A stretch of DNA of 64,000 nt, taken from NCBI GenBank assembly GCA_965650335.1, contig CBFGOI010000002.1:1-64000 (forward strand), read 5' to 3'. Position 1 is the first letter of the stretch, and each line of letters starts with the position of its first letter. This stretch comes from Paradesertivirga sp965650335 (GTDB taxonomy: Bacteria > Bacteroidota > Bacteroidia > Sphingobacteriales > Sphingobacteriaceae). Under the pieces are notes generated by a model. It made no database searches and was not told where the DNA came from. It saw only the letters and a program-made list of their open reading frames with translations. Shown here in pieces: positions 15,153-24,796 of this stretch. Both the position numbers and the translations under genes were made by a program.

Positions 15153-17981
15153 ATGAAAAAAATTATTCTTTTATTTCTAACCACTTGCACTTTATATTTT
15201 GGTGAGTATAGCCATGCCCAGGTAAAACCAACGGCGGTATCCAAATCGGCAAAAGCCGGGGTTCTTCCGCTGGACACCGCCATAAAAACCGGTAAACTCG
15301 CAAACGGGTTTACATATTACATCCGAAGGAATACTGAACCCAAAAACAGGGCGCAGTTGTACCTGGCCGTAAAGGTGGGTTCAATTCTTGAAAATGATGA
15401 TCAACGTGGGCTCGCCCATTTTATGGAGCATATGAGCTTCAACGGTACGAAAAATTTTCCCAAGAATGAGCTTGTTAACTACCTTCAAAAATCTGGTGTT
15501 CGTTTTGGTGCCGACTTAAACGCCTATACCAGTTTCGACGAAACCGTGTACCAGTTGCCGATTCCGACTGATGACCCGGAACTATTCAAAAACGGGATGC
15601 AAATTATGCGCGACTGGGCTCAGGATGCAAGTTTAGATCCCACTGAAATTGAAAAAGAACGAGGAGTTGTTTTAGAAGAAAAGCGTTTAGGTAAAGGAGC
15701 CGGAGAACGCATGCAAAATAAGTATCTGCCAATGTTGCTAAATAATTCGCGGTACTCAAACAGATTACCTATCGGGACAGAAGAGGTTTTGAAAAATTTT
15801 AAACCTGAGACTTTAAGACAATTTTATAAAGATTGGTATCGTCCTGATTTGCAGGCTTTGATAGTTGTGGGCGATATAAATGTTAAGGAAGTTGAGCAGA
15901 TGATTAAAGAAAAGTTTTCTAATCTTAAAACGTCTTCAAAGTCACGGCCGCGTACAGAATACACTATTCCCTTGTTAAATAAAAACCAGTTTATTGCGGT
16001 TACAGATAAAGAATTTCCCTACACAGTAGTTCAGATTTTAATCAAGCATCCGGAAACGAAACTTAAAACTACAACAGATCTTAGAAATGCAAATATTCGC
16101 TCATTGTATAATCAGATGATGGGCGCTCGTTTTTCGGAGTTGATGAAACAGGCTAATCCTCCGTTTTTACAGGCTGGGAGCAGTATAGGAGGTTTTCTTG
16201 CAGGCTTGGACGTTGCATCTGCCGTAGTTTATGCAAAGCCTGGCGAGTTAGAGAATGGGTTAAAAGCAGTACTTGCAGAAATGGAACGGGTTAAATTATT
16301 TGGCTTTACTCAAACAGAATTAGATCGGGCCAAACAATCGTACCTGACGTCTATGGAAGCTTCTTTTAAGGAAAGAGATAAAACCTCTTCCGAATCCTAC
16401 GTGCAAGAATATGTGCGTCTTTTTCTTGATGGAGAGGCAAGTCCGGGCATTAACTATGAATACAATTTCGCTAAAAAGGTAATGCCGGGTATAACTCTGG
16501 CTGAAGTAAATGGAATGGCCAAAAAATATCTGGTTGATAAAAATCGCGATGTTTTAATTATGGCTCCGGAAAAAGAGGCTGCAACCTTACCATCAGAAAC
16601 CACAATAAATAAATGGTTAACTGATGCAAAAAATGAAAAGCTCACAGCTTACGTTGATCAGGTATCTGATAAGCCCTTGCTTGCGGTTAAGCCCGTTCCC
16701 GGTAAAGTAGTTGCAGAAAAAAAGGTGACAGAAATTGACGTTACCGAATTAACCTTAAGCAATGGGGTTAAAGTGATATTAAAACCTACTGATTTCAAAA
16801 ACGATGAGATTAATTTCAGCGGGTTTAGTCCGGGTGGTACCTCATTATATCCTGATTCCGATTTTCAATCTGCATCATACGCCTCAACAATCGTTACACG
16901 CGGGGGCGTTGGCGAGTTTAATTCAATCCAGCTACCAAAATTATTGTCCGGGAAGCGGGCCTCAGTGAACCCCTATATAGGCGAAAGAACCGAAGGAATT
17001 AATGGCTTTGCGGCACCTAAAGACTTAGAAACAGCTCTTCAACTGACCTATTTATATTTCACTGCTCCGAGAAAGGATCAAGAGATGTTTCAGGCTCTGA
17101 TTGCGCAGCAAAAAGGTGTTTTAGCGAATAGAAGTTCTGACCCGAATAGTGTGTTTGCTGATACAGTTTCTGCTGTTCTGGGAAATTATAATATCCGCCG
17201 AACCGGTCCCACTTTGCAAAAGTTGGAACAAATAAATCTCGACCGGGCTTTCGAGATTTATAAAGATCGCTTTAGCGATGCAAGTGATTTTACTTTCACA
17301 TTTGTCGGAAGCTTTAAAGTGGAGGAAATTAAGCCTTTACTAGAGCAATATCTGGGTGCTTTACCGTCTAAAAATAGAACTGAGGCAGCTAAAGATTTAG
17401 GTATTGTTCCACCATCCGGAAAAATCTCTAAAACTGTCTACAAAGGCCAGGAGCCTAAAGCAACCGTACGACTGGTGTTCAGCGGTGATTACATCTATAA
17501 TGACGAAACAAATAACCAGTTAGATGCTCTGGGTGAGGTGTTGCAGATAAAGTTAATTGAGAGGCTAAGAGAAGAAGAAAGCGGAGTTTACAGTCCGGGT
17601 GCCCGCATGAGTTATATGAAGTCTCCTCGCAACAGGTATTCCTTTACGGTTTCCTTTGGATCTTCGCCCGAGAATGTAGACAAATTGGTAGCAGCCACTC
17701 TTGATGAGATTAATAAAGTAAAAACGAATGGAGCGCAAGCCGCGGATATTGAAAAGTTTTTAGCAGAAGAACGGAGGAGTACGGAAACTCAGTTGAAACA
17801 AAATGGCTTCTGGTTGGGATATTTATCAAACCAATATCAAAATAATGAGTCGCCAACCAAAGTGCTAACCTATCTCGATTCTTTAAAGAAAATTACACCG
17901 GCAGGCTTGAAAGATATCGCCAATAAATTTTTAAGCGGCGATAACCTGATAAAGTTTGTGCTCTTGCCAGAGAAGAAATAA
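15153..17981 (+). CDS. M16 (pitrilysin/insulinase) family zinc protease, two-domain
   Basis: A 942-aa exported metalloprotease. The signal peptide ends near SHAQ (about residue 23). The first M16 half carries the inverted zinc motif HFMEH (about 89-93) and the third ligand in the ERGVVLEEKR segment (about 170). Peptidase_M16_C parts follow (about 225-410). The second half (about 530-940) is homologous but lacks HxxEH, as expected of the non-catalytic half in this family. The RLREEESGVYSPGA stretch near 805 is a typical substrate-clamp R/Y region. It is likely a periplasmic peptidase that degrades oligopeptides. The gene ends with a strong terminator. Substrate unknown. Confidence 0.9.
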   Translation: MKKIILLFLTTCTLYFGEYSHAQVKPTAVSKSAKAGVLPLDTAIKTGKLANGFTYYIRRNTEPKNRAQLYLAVKVGSILENDDQRGLAHFMEHMSFNGTKNFPKNELVNYLQKSGVRFGADLNAYTSFDETVYQLPIPTDDPELFKNGMQIMRDWAQDASLDPTEIEKERGVVLEEKRLGKGAGERMQNKYLPMLLNNSRYSNRLPIGTEEVLKNFKPETLRQFYKDWYRPDLQALIVVGDINVKEVEQMIKEKFSNLKTSSKSRPRTEYTIPLLNKNQFIAVTDKEFPYTVVQILIKHPETKLKTTTDLRNANIRSLYNQMMGARFSELMKQANPPFLQAGSSIGGFLAGLDVASAVVYAKPGELENGLKAVLAEMERVKLFGFTQTELDRAKQSYLTSMEASFKERDKTSSESYVQEYVRLFLDGEASPGINYEYNFAKKVMPGITLAEVNGMAKKYLVDKNRDVLIMAPEKEAATLPSETTINKWLTDAKNEKLTAYVDQVSDKPLLAVKPVPGKVVAEKKVTEIDVTELTLSNGVKVILKPTDFKNDEINFSGFSPGGTSLYPDSDFQSASYASTIVTRGGVGEFNSIQLPKLLSGKRASVNPYIGERTEGINGFAAPKDLETALQLTYLYFTAPRKDQEMFQALIAQQKGVLANRSSDPNSVFADTVSAVLGNYNIRRTGPTLQKLEQINLDRAFEIYKDRFSDASDFTFTFVGSFKVEEIKPLLEQYLGALPSKNRTEAAKDLGIVPPSGKISKTVYKGQEPKATVRLVFSGDYIYNDETNNQLDALGEVLQIKLIERLREEESGVYSPGARMSYMKSPRNRYSFTVSFGSSPENVDKLVAATLDEINKVKTNGAQAADIEKFLAEERRSTETQLKQNGFWLGYLSNQYQNNESPTKVLTYLDSLKKITPAGLKDIANKFLSGDNLIKFVLLPEKK

Positions 17982-18022
17982 TTTAAGAAAGCAGGTTGAG
18001 AGCTTTTTTACATCAAAGTTTT

Positions 18023-18046
18023 AAGGGGCTGATTCGGCCCCTTTTC
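18023..18046 (+). terminator. Rho-independent terminator after the M16 protease
   Basis: AAGGGGC (18023-18029) and GCCCCTT (18037-18043) pair around a 7-nt loop and are followed by TT then CTG. It lies about 40 bp after the stop codon. Confidence 0.8.
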
Positions 18047-18164
18047 TGTTTGTTTTTGCGGAAAAGTATTGTAACTTCTTTCAAGCTTTCCAGTAAAAGA
18101 AGTATAAACAATTATTATTCCGAGTATTCCAATTCCATGTAGGAATTTGAATTTAAGCTAGAGT

Positions 18165-21100
18165 ATGTTCATTCAAAATAGAATTAGTTTTTACTATTTA
18201 TGTAAGAGGGTATTAATCACATCTTACATTCTGCTTTCTTCGGTGGCTTTTTCTCAGCAAAGAGATATTCACTTTTCTCATTTAACCAACCTCGACGGAC
18301 TCTCTCAAAGTACAGTTCAAGCTATCGTTAAAGACAAGTATGGCTTTATGTGGTTTGGAACCCAGGATGGCTTAAATAAATTTGACGGGTATAAATTTAC
18401 GGTATACCGGCACGAGCCGAATAACCCTAACAGCTTGCGTAAAAATCATATTATGTCATTATATGAAGACAGGCAAGGAAATTTATGGGTTGGAACCTTA
18501 AATGGTGGCATAAGTCTGTACGACAGGAAAAACGATTCTTTTATTAATTATATAGAAGAGCCCGAAAATCCAGAGAAATTAAGTCATGCAGTAATTACTT
18601 CGATTTATGAAGATAGCAAGGGTAACTTTTGGGTGGGCACCTATTGGAACTTAAATCTTTTGGATAGGAAGACTGGGAAAGTAAAGCGGTTCATATCTAT
18701 TGACGGAGATCAAAAAACGTTGAGTAATAATGGTATAACTGCCATTTTTGAAGACAATAAAAGCAACCTGTGGGTAGGAACTCAAAATGGTTTGAATCTA
18801 TTTGATAATAGAACCAAGCAATTTAAACGCTACTTGCATAAAGAGAATGACCCCGGAAGTGTAAGCGGCAACTTTATTTCGAAAATCTTCCAGGACGCTG
18901 GCGGGAATTTATGGATTGGTACTCGTAGTGCAGGACTTAATCTCTTCAATTATAATAGCAAAACATTCACTTCCTTTAAACAGGATCCCGCAATTTCAAC
19001 AAGCATTTGCAGTAATGACATAACCGGCATTGCCGATGCCGGCAGGGGCAATCTTTGGATAGGCACTCCAACTGCTTTGGAGCTGTTTGATTTAAAATCG
19101 AAATCTTTTATCCACTTTACTACCAGGCCGTTTGACGAGAGAAGCTTAAACAGAAACAGCTCTGTCTCTTCTCTTTTTTATGACAAATCAGGAATTCTCT
19201 GGGTTGGTACAGATGACGGTGGCATTAATAAATATGATCAAAATTTATCGGTATTCGACAAATATAAAAACAATCCTTTCGATCTTAATTCTCTAAGTTT
19301 CAATACGGTAACGTCATTTTCCGAAAATAAACATGGCGATATTTGGGTGGGCACAAGCGGTGGGGCACTCAATTTATGGAAACAGGCCGAAAACCGGTTT
19401 GTGCGCTTCGAGCCCAACCGGAATAATAAGAATTCTCTGGCTTCCTATAGTATTTTGTGCCTGTATCCGAGTAAGGTGGACGACGCTCTTTGGATAGGAA
19501 CGTATGGAGCTGGCCTGGATAGGTACAATCCGAAAACCAATACGTTTAAACATTACCTTAAAGGCGATTCGTTCAATCAGCTTAATAACGATGCGGTTTA
19601 TGCTCTGTTGGAAGACAGTAGGGGAGACTTATGGATAGCTACAAACGGGGGCGGTGTAAACGTTTTGAATCCCGAAACGGGCGTCATTACCAAGTATACC
19701 TCAAGCTATGACAACAACGCTACAATTTCGTCAAACTATGTACGGGCTTTTTGTGAGGATAAAAATGGAAATATATGGATCGGTACTACATTCGGGTTGT
19801 CGGTCTTTAATGCTCATACAAAGGTAATTAGCCGTTATGATGAAAAGTTTGAAAAGCTTGAAAGTGGAAATATAAGCTCTTTGTATGCCGACGATAAAAA
19901 TAATATTTGGATAGGAACCATAGGTGGTGGCCTTAATGTACTTAATGTAGAAACCGAGACGCTTACTTGTTACACACAGAAAGATGGGTTGCCGGATAAT
20001 AACGTTAACAGTATTGTACCCGACAAACTTGGAAACTTATGGTTAGGTACCAATATCGGCGTTTGCCGGTTTAATTTAAAGACCAGGAAATGTAAGAACT
20101 ATACACGTTCCAATGAACTTCAGAGTATGGAGTTTTCTCCGAGAGCAGGATTTGTTACAAGGAGCGGTGAGATTTTGCTGGGAGGTATAAATGGTTTTAA
20201 TCGTTTCAACCCTGCGTTTTTACATGAAAATTATAATCCTCCAAGTGTAAAAATAACTGGTTTTCAGCTATTTAATAAGCCGGTGACAATTGGGGGAAAA
20301 GATTCGCCTCTAAAACAGGACATCGCAGAGACTCAGGAGCTTGTATTGTCTTATGATCAATCTGTTATTACATTTGAATTAACTGCTCTGGATTTTACCA
20401 TTAGTTCTCAAAACCAGTATGCTTACAAACTTGAAGGTTTCGATAAAGACTGGAATTATATAGGTACCGAAAGAAAAGCTACCTATACTAATTTAAACCC
20501 GGGTAAATATGTTTTGAGAGTTAAAGCAAGCAATAATGATGGGGTTTGGAGTGAGGAGACAACCGGGCTTATAATAATTGTAATGCCGCCTTTTTATATG
20601 ACATGGTGGTTTAAAACACTCTCGGTTTTATTGTTTTTTAGCCTGATATACATCATTTATCTTTATAGGGTAAGGTCTATTAATGCTCAAAAGATTGAAC
20701 TTGAAAAACAGGTTGTAGAACGGACCGAAGAAATACGAGAGCAAGCAAAAAGCCTTCAGGTGTTGAACGAAGAGCTTCAGGAGAAATCAGAGGAACTTCA
20801 AGCGCAGTCAGAAGAACTTCAGACGCAGGCTGAAGAGCTGCTAAATCAATCAAAAGAACTTCAATTTCAAAAAGAACAGGAACGAAAAGCCCGTGAAGAA
20901 GCAGACAGGGCCAATCAGGCAAAGAGTACTTTTCTGGCTACCATGAGCCATGAGATAAGAACACCGATGAATGGTGTACTTGGAATGTCGTCTTTATTAT
21001 GTGAAACGGATCTTAACCCTGAACAACGTGAATATGCGGAGATAATTTCCACAAGCGGCGAAGCTTTGTTGAATGTAATAAATGATATTCTGGACTTTTC

Positions 21101-22448
21101 CAAAATCGAGTCGGGCAGCATGGAACTGGACTCGCATGATTTTGACTTGAGGAAATGTATTGAAGAGGTTTTAGATATTTTCACTACTAAAGCTTCAGAG
21201 ATCGGACTTGATCTGATATATCAAATAGACCATAGAATACCTGTACAAATAATTTCTGACAGCTTAAGATTGCGGCAAATATTACTTAATCTGGTTGGAA
21301 ATGCGATTAAGTTTACTAAAAGCGGGGAGATCTTTATAGCAGTCCAATTTCTAAATAAGCTATCGGAAAATGAAATAGAGCTAGGTTTTGAGGTGAGAGA
21401 TACAGGAATCGGTATTCCTGAAGATAAATTGTCGAGATTATTCAAGGCCTTTTCACAGGTCGACTCTTCCACAACGCGCAAATATGGAGGCACCGGATTA
21501 GGTCTGGTAATAACCGAACGGCTCGTAGATCTTCTAGGCGGAAAAATTAACGTCAAAAGTGAATTAGGTTCAGGTTCTTCTTTTAGTTTTAACATTAAAT
21601 GTAAAATAAGCGAAAGCTCCTCCCGGAAATATACACAACTAAGATTAAGCGGTTGTGAAGGTAAGAAGGTACTGGTGGTAGATGATAATCAAACGAATCT
21701 AAAGATTATTAAAACTCAGCTGGAACAATGGAAATTGATGCCTCAAACGGTTTTATCAGCTAAAGAAGCCTTGGATGTTCTAAGCGAAACAGAATTTGAT
21801 CTGGTTATATCTGACATGCAAATGCCGGAGATGGATGGAGTACAGCTAAGTACGAGGATAAAAGAGTTGAAGCCTTCATTACCTATTATATTGTTAAGCT
21901 CGATTGGCGACGAAACAAAGAAAAAATATGGACATATATTTTCTGCGATCTTAACAAAGCCTGTAAAACAGAGTAACTTTTTTTCAGTAGTTCAGCAGGT
22001 TCTTAAAAAAGAAGTGGTAGCAAAAGTCGATTACTTGCAATCTAAAACCCTGTCTGACGACTTTGCCTCAAAGTACCCTTTTTCTATTCTGGTGGCAGAG
22101 GATAATTTGATAAATCAAAAACTCATAGTGAAAGTGTTGAATAAGCTAGGTTATAATCCTTTGCTCGCTAATAACGGCCAAGAGGTGCTTCAAATGCTTG
22201 ATAAGAGATACTTTGAGTTAATTTTTATGGATATTCAAATGCCCGAGATGGATGGGTTTGAGGCCACGAAGATTATTCGCGAAACATATGCGGTGCAGCC
22301 CCTAATTATTGCAATGACAGCTAATGCAATGGAAGAAGATAGACTGGCCTGTTTAGAGGTGGGTATGGACGATTATATTTCAAAACCCGTGAATCTAAAT
22401 GAGTTGATGCAGTTGTTAGAAAGATCAGTTGTAAGGTCGGTAATTTAA
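18165..22448 (+). CDS. Hybrid two-component sensor: reg_prop propeller, Y_Y_Y, HisKA, HATPase, two receivers
   Basis: A 1427-aa membrane sensor. The signal peptide ends near FSQQ (about 33). About 14 reg_prop repeats of W-(V/I)-GT-x-G-L-x-x-(F/Y)-D type fill about 40-690 and form a periplasmic double propeller. A Y_Y_Y domain (about 745-805) precedes one membrane helix (about 810-832). A heptad-repeat linker rich in EELQ follows (about 850-910). The kinase has HisKA with the phospho-acceptor H929 in MSHEIRTPMNG, and HATPase boxes NAIKFTKSG, DTGIGIPED and GGTGLGLVI. Receiver 1 has D1217 (SDMQMPEMDG) and receiver 2 has D1356 (MDIQMPEMDG). Unlike classical HTCS regulators of polysaccharide loci, it lacks an AraC-type DNA-binding domain, so output must go through another protein. 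Confidence 0.92.
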   Translation: MFIQNRISFYYLCKRVLITSYILLSSVAFSQQRDIHFSHLTNLDGLSQSTVQAIVKDKYGFMWFGTQDGLNKFDGYKFTVYRHEPNNPNSLRKNHIMSLYEDRQGNLWVGTLNGGISLYDRKNDSFINYIEEPENPEKLSHAVITSIYEDSKGNFWVGTYWNLNLLDRKTGKVKRFISIDGDQKTLSNNGITAIFEDNKSNLWVGTQNGLNLFDNRTKQFKRYLHKENDPGSVSGNFISKIFQDAGGNLWIGTRSAGLNLFNYNSKTFTSFKQDPAISTSICSNDITGIADAGRGNLWIGTPTALELFDLKSKSFIHFTTRPFDERSLNRNSSVSSLFYDKSGILWVGTDDGGINKYDQNLSVFDKYKNNPFDLNSLSFNTVTSFSENKHGDIWVGTSGGALNLWKQAENRFVRFEPNRNNKNSLASYSILCLYPSKVDDALWIGTYGAGLDRYNPKTNTFKHYLKGDSFNQLNNDAVYALLEDSRGDLWIATNGGGVNVLNPETGVITKYTSSYDNNATISSNYVRAFCEDKNGNIWIGTTFGLSVFNAHTKVISRYDEKFEKLESGNISSLYADDKNNIWIGTIGGGLNVLNVETETLTCYTQKDGLPDNNVNSIVPDKLGNLWLGTNIGVCRFNLKTRKCKNYTRSNELQSMEFSPRAGFVTRSGEILLGGINGFNRFNPAFLHENYNPPSVKITGFQLFNKPVTIGGKDSPLKQDIAETQELVLSYDQSVITFELTALDFTISSQNQYAYKLEGFDKDWNYIGTERKATYTNLNPGKYVLRVKASNNDGVWSEETTGLIIIVMPPFYMTWWFKTLSVLLFFSLIYIIYLYRVRSINAQKIELEKQVVERTEEIREQAKSLQVLNEELQEKSEELQAQSEELQTQAEELLNQSKELQFQKEQERKAREEADRANQAKSTFLATMSHEIRTPMNGVLGMSSLLCETDLNPEQREYAEIISTSGEALLNVINDILDFSKIESGSMELDSHDFDLRKCIEEVLDIFTTKASEIGLDLIYQIDHRIPVQIISDSLRLRQILLNLVGNAIKFTKSGEIFIAVQFLNKLSENEIELGFEVRDTGIGIPEDKLSRLFKAFSQVDSSTTRKYGGTGLGLVITERLVDLLGGKINVKSELGSGSSFSFNIKCKISESSSRKYTQLRLSGCEGKKVLVVDDNQTNLKIIKTQLEQWKLMPQTVLSAKEALDVLSETEFDLVISDMQMPEMDGVQLSTRIKELKPSLPIILLSSIGDETKKKYGHIFSAILTKPVKQSNFFSVVQQVLKKEVVAKVDYLQSKTLSDDFASKYPFSILVAEDNLINQKLIVKVLNKLGYNPLLANNGQEVLQMLDKRYFELIFMDIQMPEMDGFEATKIIRETYAVQPLIIAMTANAMEEDRLACLEVGMDDYISKPVNLNELMQLLERSVVRSVI
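20761..20871 (+). repeat. Heptad-coding repeats in the sensor kinase linker
   Basis: Five near-copies of a 21-bp unit encode seven-residue blocks of the form (S/A)EELQxQ. They lie between the membrane helix and HisKA and form a coiled coil that would transmit signal in the dimer. Confidence 0.75.
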
Positions 22449-22577
22449 TGGTTTTGCTTTGTTTCCCGCCAAGATTCATTGTTAACCTTTACTGTTATTT
22501 GCCGCTACCTGGCTAATGTAGAATTATTTTTGTCCAACTGGGAGTCGACAATTTTAAATCGCTTAGCCTTACAGAAA

Positions 22578-24785
22578 CTATCCTGCTTTTGTGCTTATTA
22601 CAACATCGGTGACCTCATTTATTAAATTTCGTTCAAAAAAATACCTATCCAGCGCATCTTTTATTTCGGGCATTAGAAGCCCTTTTTCACTTCCCAATAC
22701 ACTATAAAGCGGTCTTTTTGCAGCATATTTAAAATCTGCAAGCGGGGTTGGGCTAATCAGATTAACATCGAAATTACCACGCTTGGCAACTTGCATTGCC
22801 AAAGACGCCCATGTTATTTCACCTTTGTTAGCAAGGTGCCAGATTCCGTATTCATCATCTAATAATAAATCCAGACTGGTATTTACAAGGTCGGGTACAT
22901 AGGTCGGAGAAATGAAAACGTCGCTGGCGGCTTTTACAAATTGCTGATTTTTTAAAGATGATAATACATTCGTTACAAAGTTATAACTGTCCCAGGGACC
23001 AAAAAAGGCGCTTGTTCTTATAATTAAAGCTGAAGGGTCCTGTTCTAAAACATGCTCTTCCGCTCTGGCTTTGCTCTTACCGTAAATATTCAGCGGCGAT
23101 TTAGGGTCGCTTTCAAAATATGATCTGCCTTTAGAACCATCAAATACCAGATCTGATGAAAATGTTAAAAGCTTGAAATTATATTTTGATGAAAAATTGG
23201 CAAGATTTGCAGGTCCGTGCGTATTGGCTACATAACAATTAGCGCATTCAATTTCGGCATCATCAACGCGAACATATCCCGCCGCATTTACGATAGCCCA
23301 AGGGCGTTTTTCGGCTATTACCCGTTCAATATGATCCGGATCGGCAAGGTTCAGATCATTCCTGTCCAATAATTGATAATAGATTCCCCGGTGTTCACAT
23401 AACTTAGCGAAAGCTTTTCCTAAAGTTCCGGTCTTGCCGAGAATTAACAGGGGTTGCGATGTTTTTAATTCGGAGCTTATCTTGCGAATATTGTTTCTGA
23501 AATATAAAACACGAATATCTTTTTTCCACCAGCCTTTGCTTTCCAACACCGGATGTTTAAACTCTTCGCCTGTTGCAAGAGATTTGATCATTTTAGCCAG
23601 AGCCGTAGGACGGGGTCGACCATTGCTTAGATCGAATATTCCGGTTTCATATTTTCCATTAGGCTTGGTAAGCAATTTGTTCCATCCATACGAACCCAGA
23701 ACAGCCCAGGCTGTAATGGCCTTTATGTCGACACCTTCGGATTTAAGTTTAAGGCTTGTTTCCCAGATTTCCTTAATCCAGCGTAATTGCTCATCCCGGG
23801 TGCAACCTAAATGTACTTCGGTTACTGCTATCGGGATTTTAAAATAGTCCCAGGCTTCTTTTAGAAGTTTATGAGGTCCGGTCTTAGCGTCTAAATCTAC
23901 TCTAACTGCCTCAACATCGGCATATCTATGTTTGCCATTTCCACCGCGGGTATGAAGTGGATATTTGGATACATTTTCGTCAATAAATCTTTCTGAAGTT
24001 ATATAGTAATTAAACCCCAGTAAGTCAGGTGGGCAGGGATTGTCTAAGAAAAACTGAAGTTCTCCCTCGTTTACATTGCCGTATGCTGTAAGGTAGTTCC
24101 ATAAAGGATGTTTTTTGTTAACCCGACCTAATAATAAATCAAAGCTCAGCCAGCGACGTTTATTTTCAAAGTTTGCCTGGTATTTTAACAGTGGTGTGCT
24201 GTAGGTTTTTCCAAGATCCTCAGTTTGAATTAGCTTCGCATCCGGATTTACTTTGCGGATAGCCTGCATTGAGAGGATTGTGGCTTTCGTCTCGTTAAGC
24301 AACAAACGTATAAACGTTTGATCAGACTTTAAATGCGGGTACCACAAGCCATATAAACCGCAAAACCGTGCAGTCGTTAAGGGTTCGTTTATTGGAGTGT
24401 AATATTTCAGCCAGGGGAACTTCGTAGCAACTTTTGACGCGTATTCAGCTAACTCCGGTGCGAACCTTTCACTCTCGATCGGAGCATAGACAGGTCCGCT
24501 GCCATGGTGCACTAAACCGGCAATAGGTTCGATGCCGAGTTCCTGTAGTCGTTTAAATGAAGTTTCCGTCCCCGCCCAGTCAATTTCTGTATCAGCTTTG
24601 GGTTGGTGCTTTTCCCAAAGCACCGGATACCTTATTTTCTTTATTCCTAAATCAGCAAAAAGATCAATATCAGCTATGCGGTTATAATGGCCCGCAAAAT
24701 TAAGTTGATCAAAATAGGAGTCTTTAACACGGTTGATAGTACACTCAATACCCGCCCAGATCTCCACATCTGTAATCGTACTCAT
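22578..24785 (-). CDS. Fusion: GH1-like glycosidase domain + RmlD-like dTDP-sugar reductase domain
   Basis: A 735-aa cytosolic protein with two enzyme-like halves. Residues 1 to about 415 form a GH1/beta-glycosidase-type TIM barrel: IRYPVLWEKHQP near 51, the acid/base glutamate E134 in YYTPINEPLT, FNYYITSERF, and a nucleophile-like glutamate E323 in AVTEVHLG. Residues about 440-720 form an RmlD-type extended SDR with GKTGTLG (nucleotide loop), NAAGYVRVDDAE, SSDLVFDG and the catalytic YGKSK. The reading frame is continuous. The ATG at 24785 lies 11 bp after the glycosyltransferase stop, so the two are co-transcribed. I recall similar fusions in other Bacteroidota, but the pathway is not established. 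It probably makes or trims a deoxy-sugar-containing glycan. Confidence 0.8.
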   Translation of the reverse strand: MSTITDVEIWAGIECTINRVKDSYFDQLNFAGHYNRIADIDLFADLGIKKIRYPVLWEKHQPKADTEIDWAGTETSFKRLQELGIEPIAGLVHHGSGPVYAPIESERFAPELAEYASKVATKFPWLKYYTPINEPLTTARFCGLYGLWYPHLKSDQTFIRLLLNETKATILSMQAIRKVNPDAKLIQTEDLGKTYSTPLLKYQANFENKRRWLSFDLLLGRVNKKHPLWNYLTAYGNVNEGELQFFLDNPCPPDLLGFNYYITSERFIDENVSKYPLHTRGGNGKHRYADVEAVRVDLDAKTGPHKLLKEAWDYFKIPIAVTEVHLGCTRDEQLRWIKEIWETSLKLKSEGVDIKAITAWAVLGSYGWNKLLTKPNGKYETGIFDLSNGRPRPTALAKMIKSLATGEEFKHPVLESKGWWKKDIRVLYFRNNIRKISSELKTSQPLLILGKTGTLGKAFAKLCEHRGIYYQLLDRNDLNLADPDHIERVIAEKRPWAIVNAAGYVRVDDAEIECANCYVANTHGPANLANFSSKYNFKLLTFSSDLVFDGSKGRSYFESDPKSPLNIYGKSKARAEEHVLEQDPSALIIRTSAFFGPWDSYNFVTNVLSSLKNQQFVKAASDVFISPTYVPDLVNTSLDLLLDDEYGIWHLANKGEITWASLAMQVAKRGNFDVNLISPTPLADFKYAAKRPLYSVLGSEKGLLMPEIKDALDRYFFERNLINEVTDVVISTKAG

Positions 24786-24796
24786 ATATTGTTTTT

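Noticed and set aside
20761..20871. Short direct repeats that might be a CRISPR-like or satellite array
   Set aside because: The 21-bp period is in frame and codes for heptads of a coiled coil in the sensor kinase; there are no spacers.
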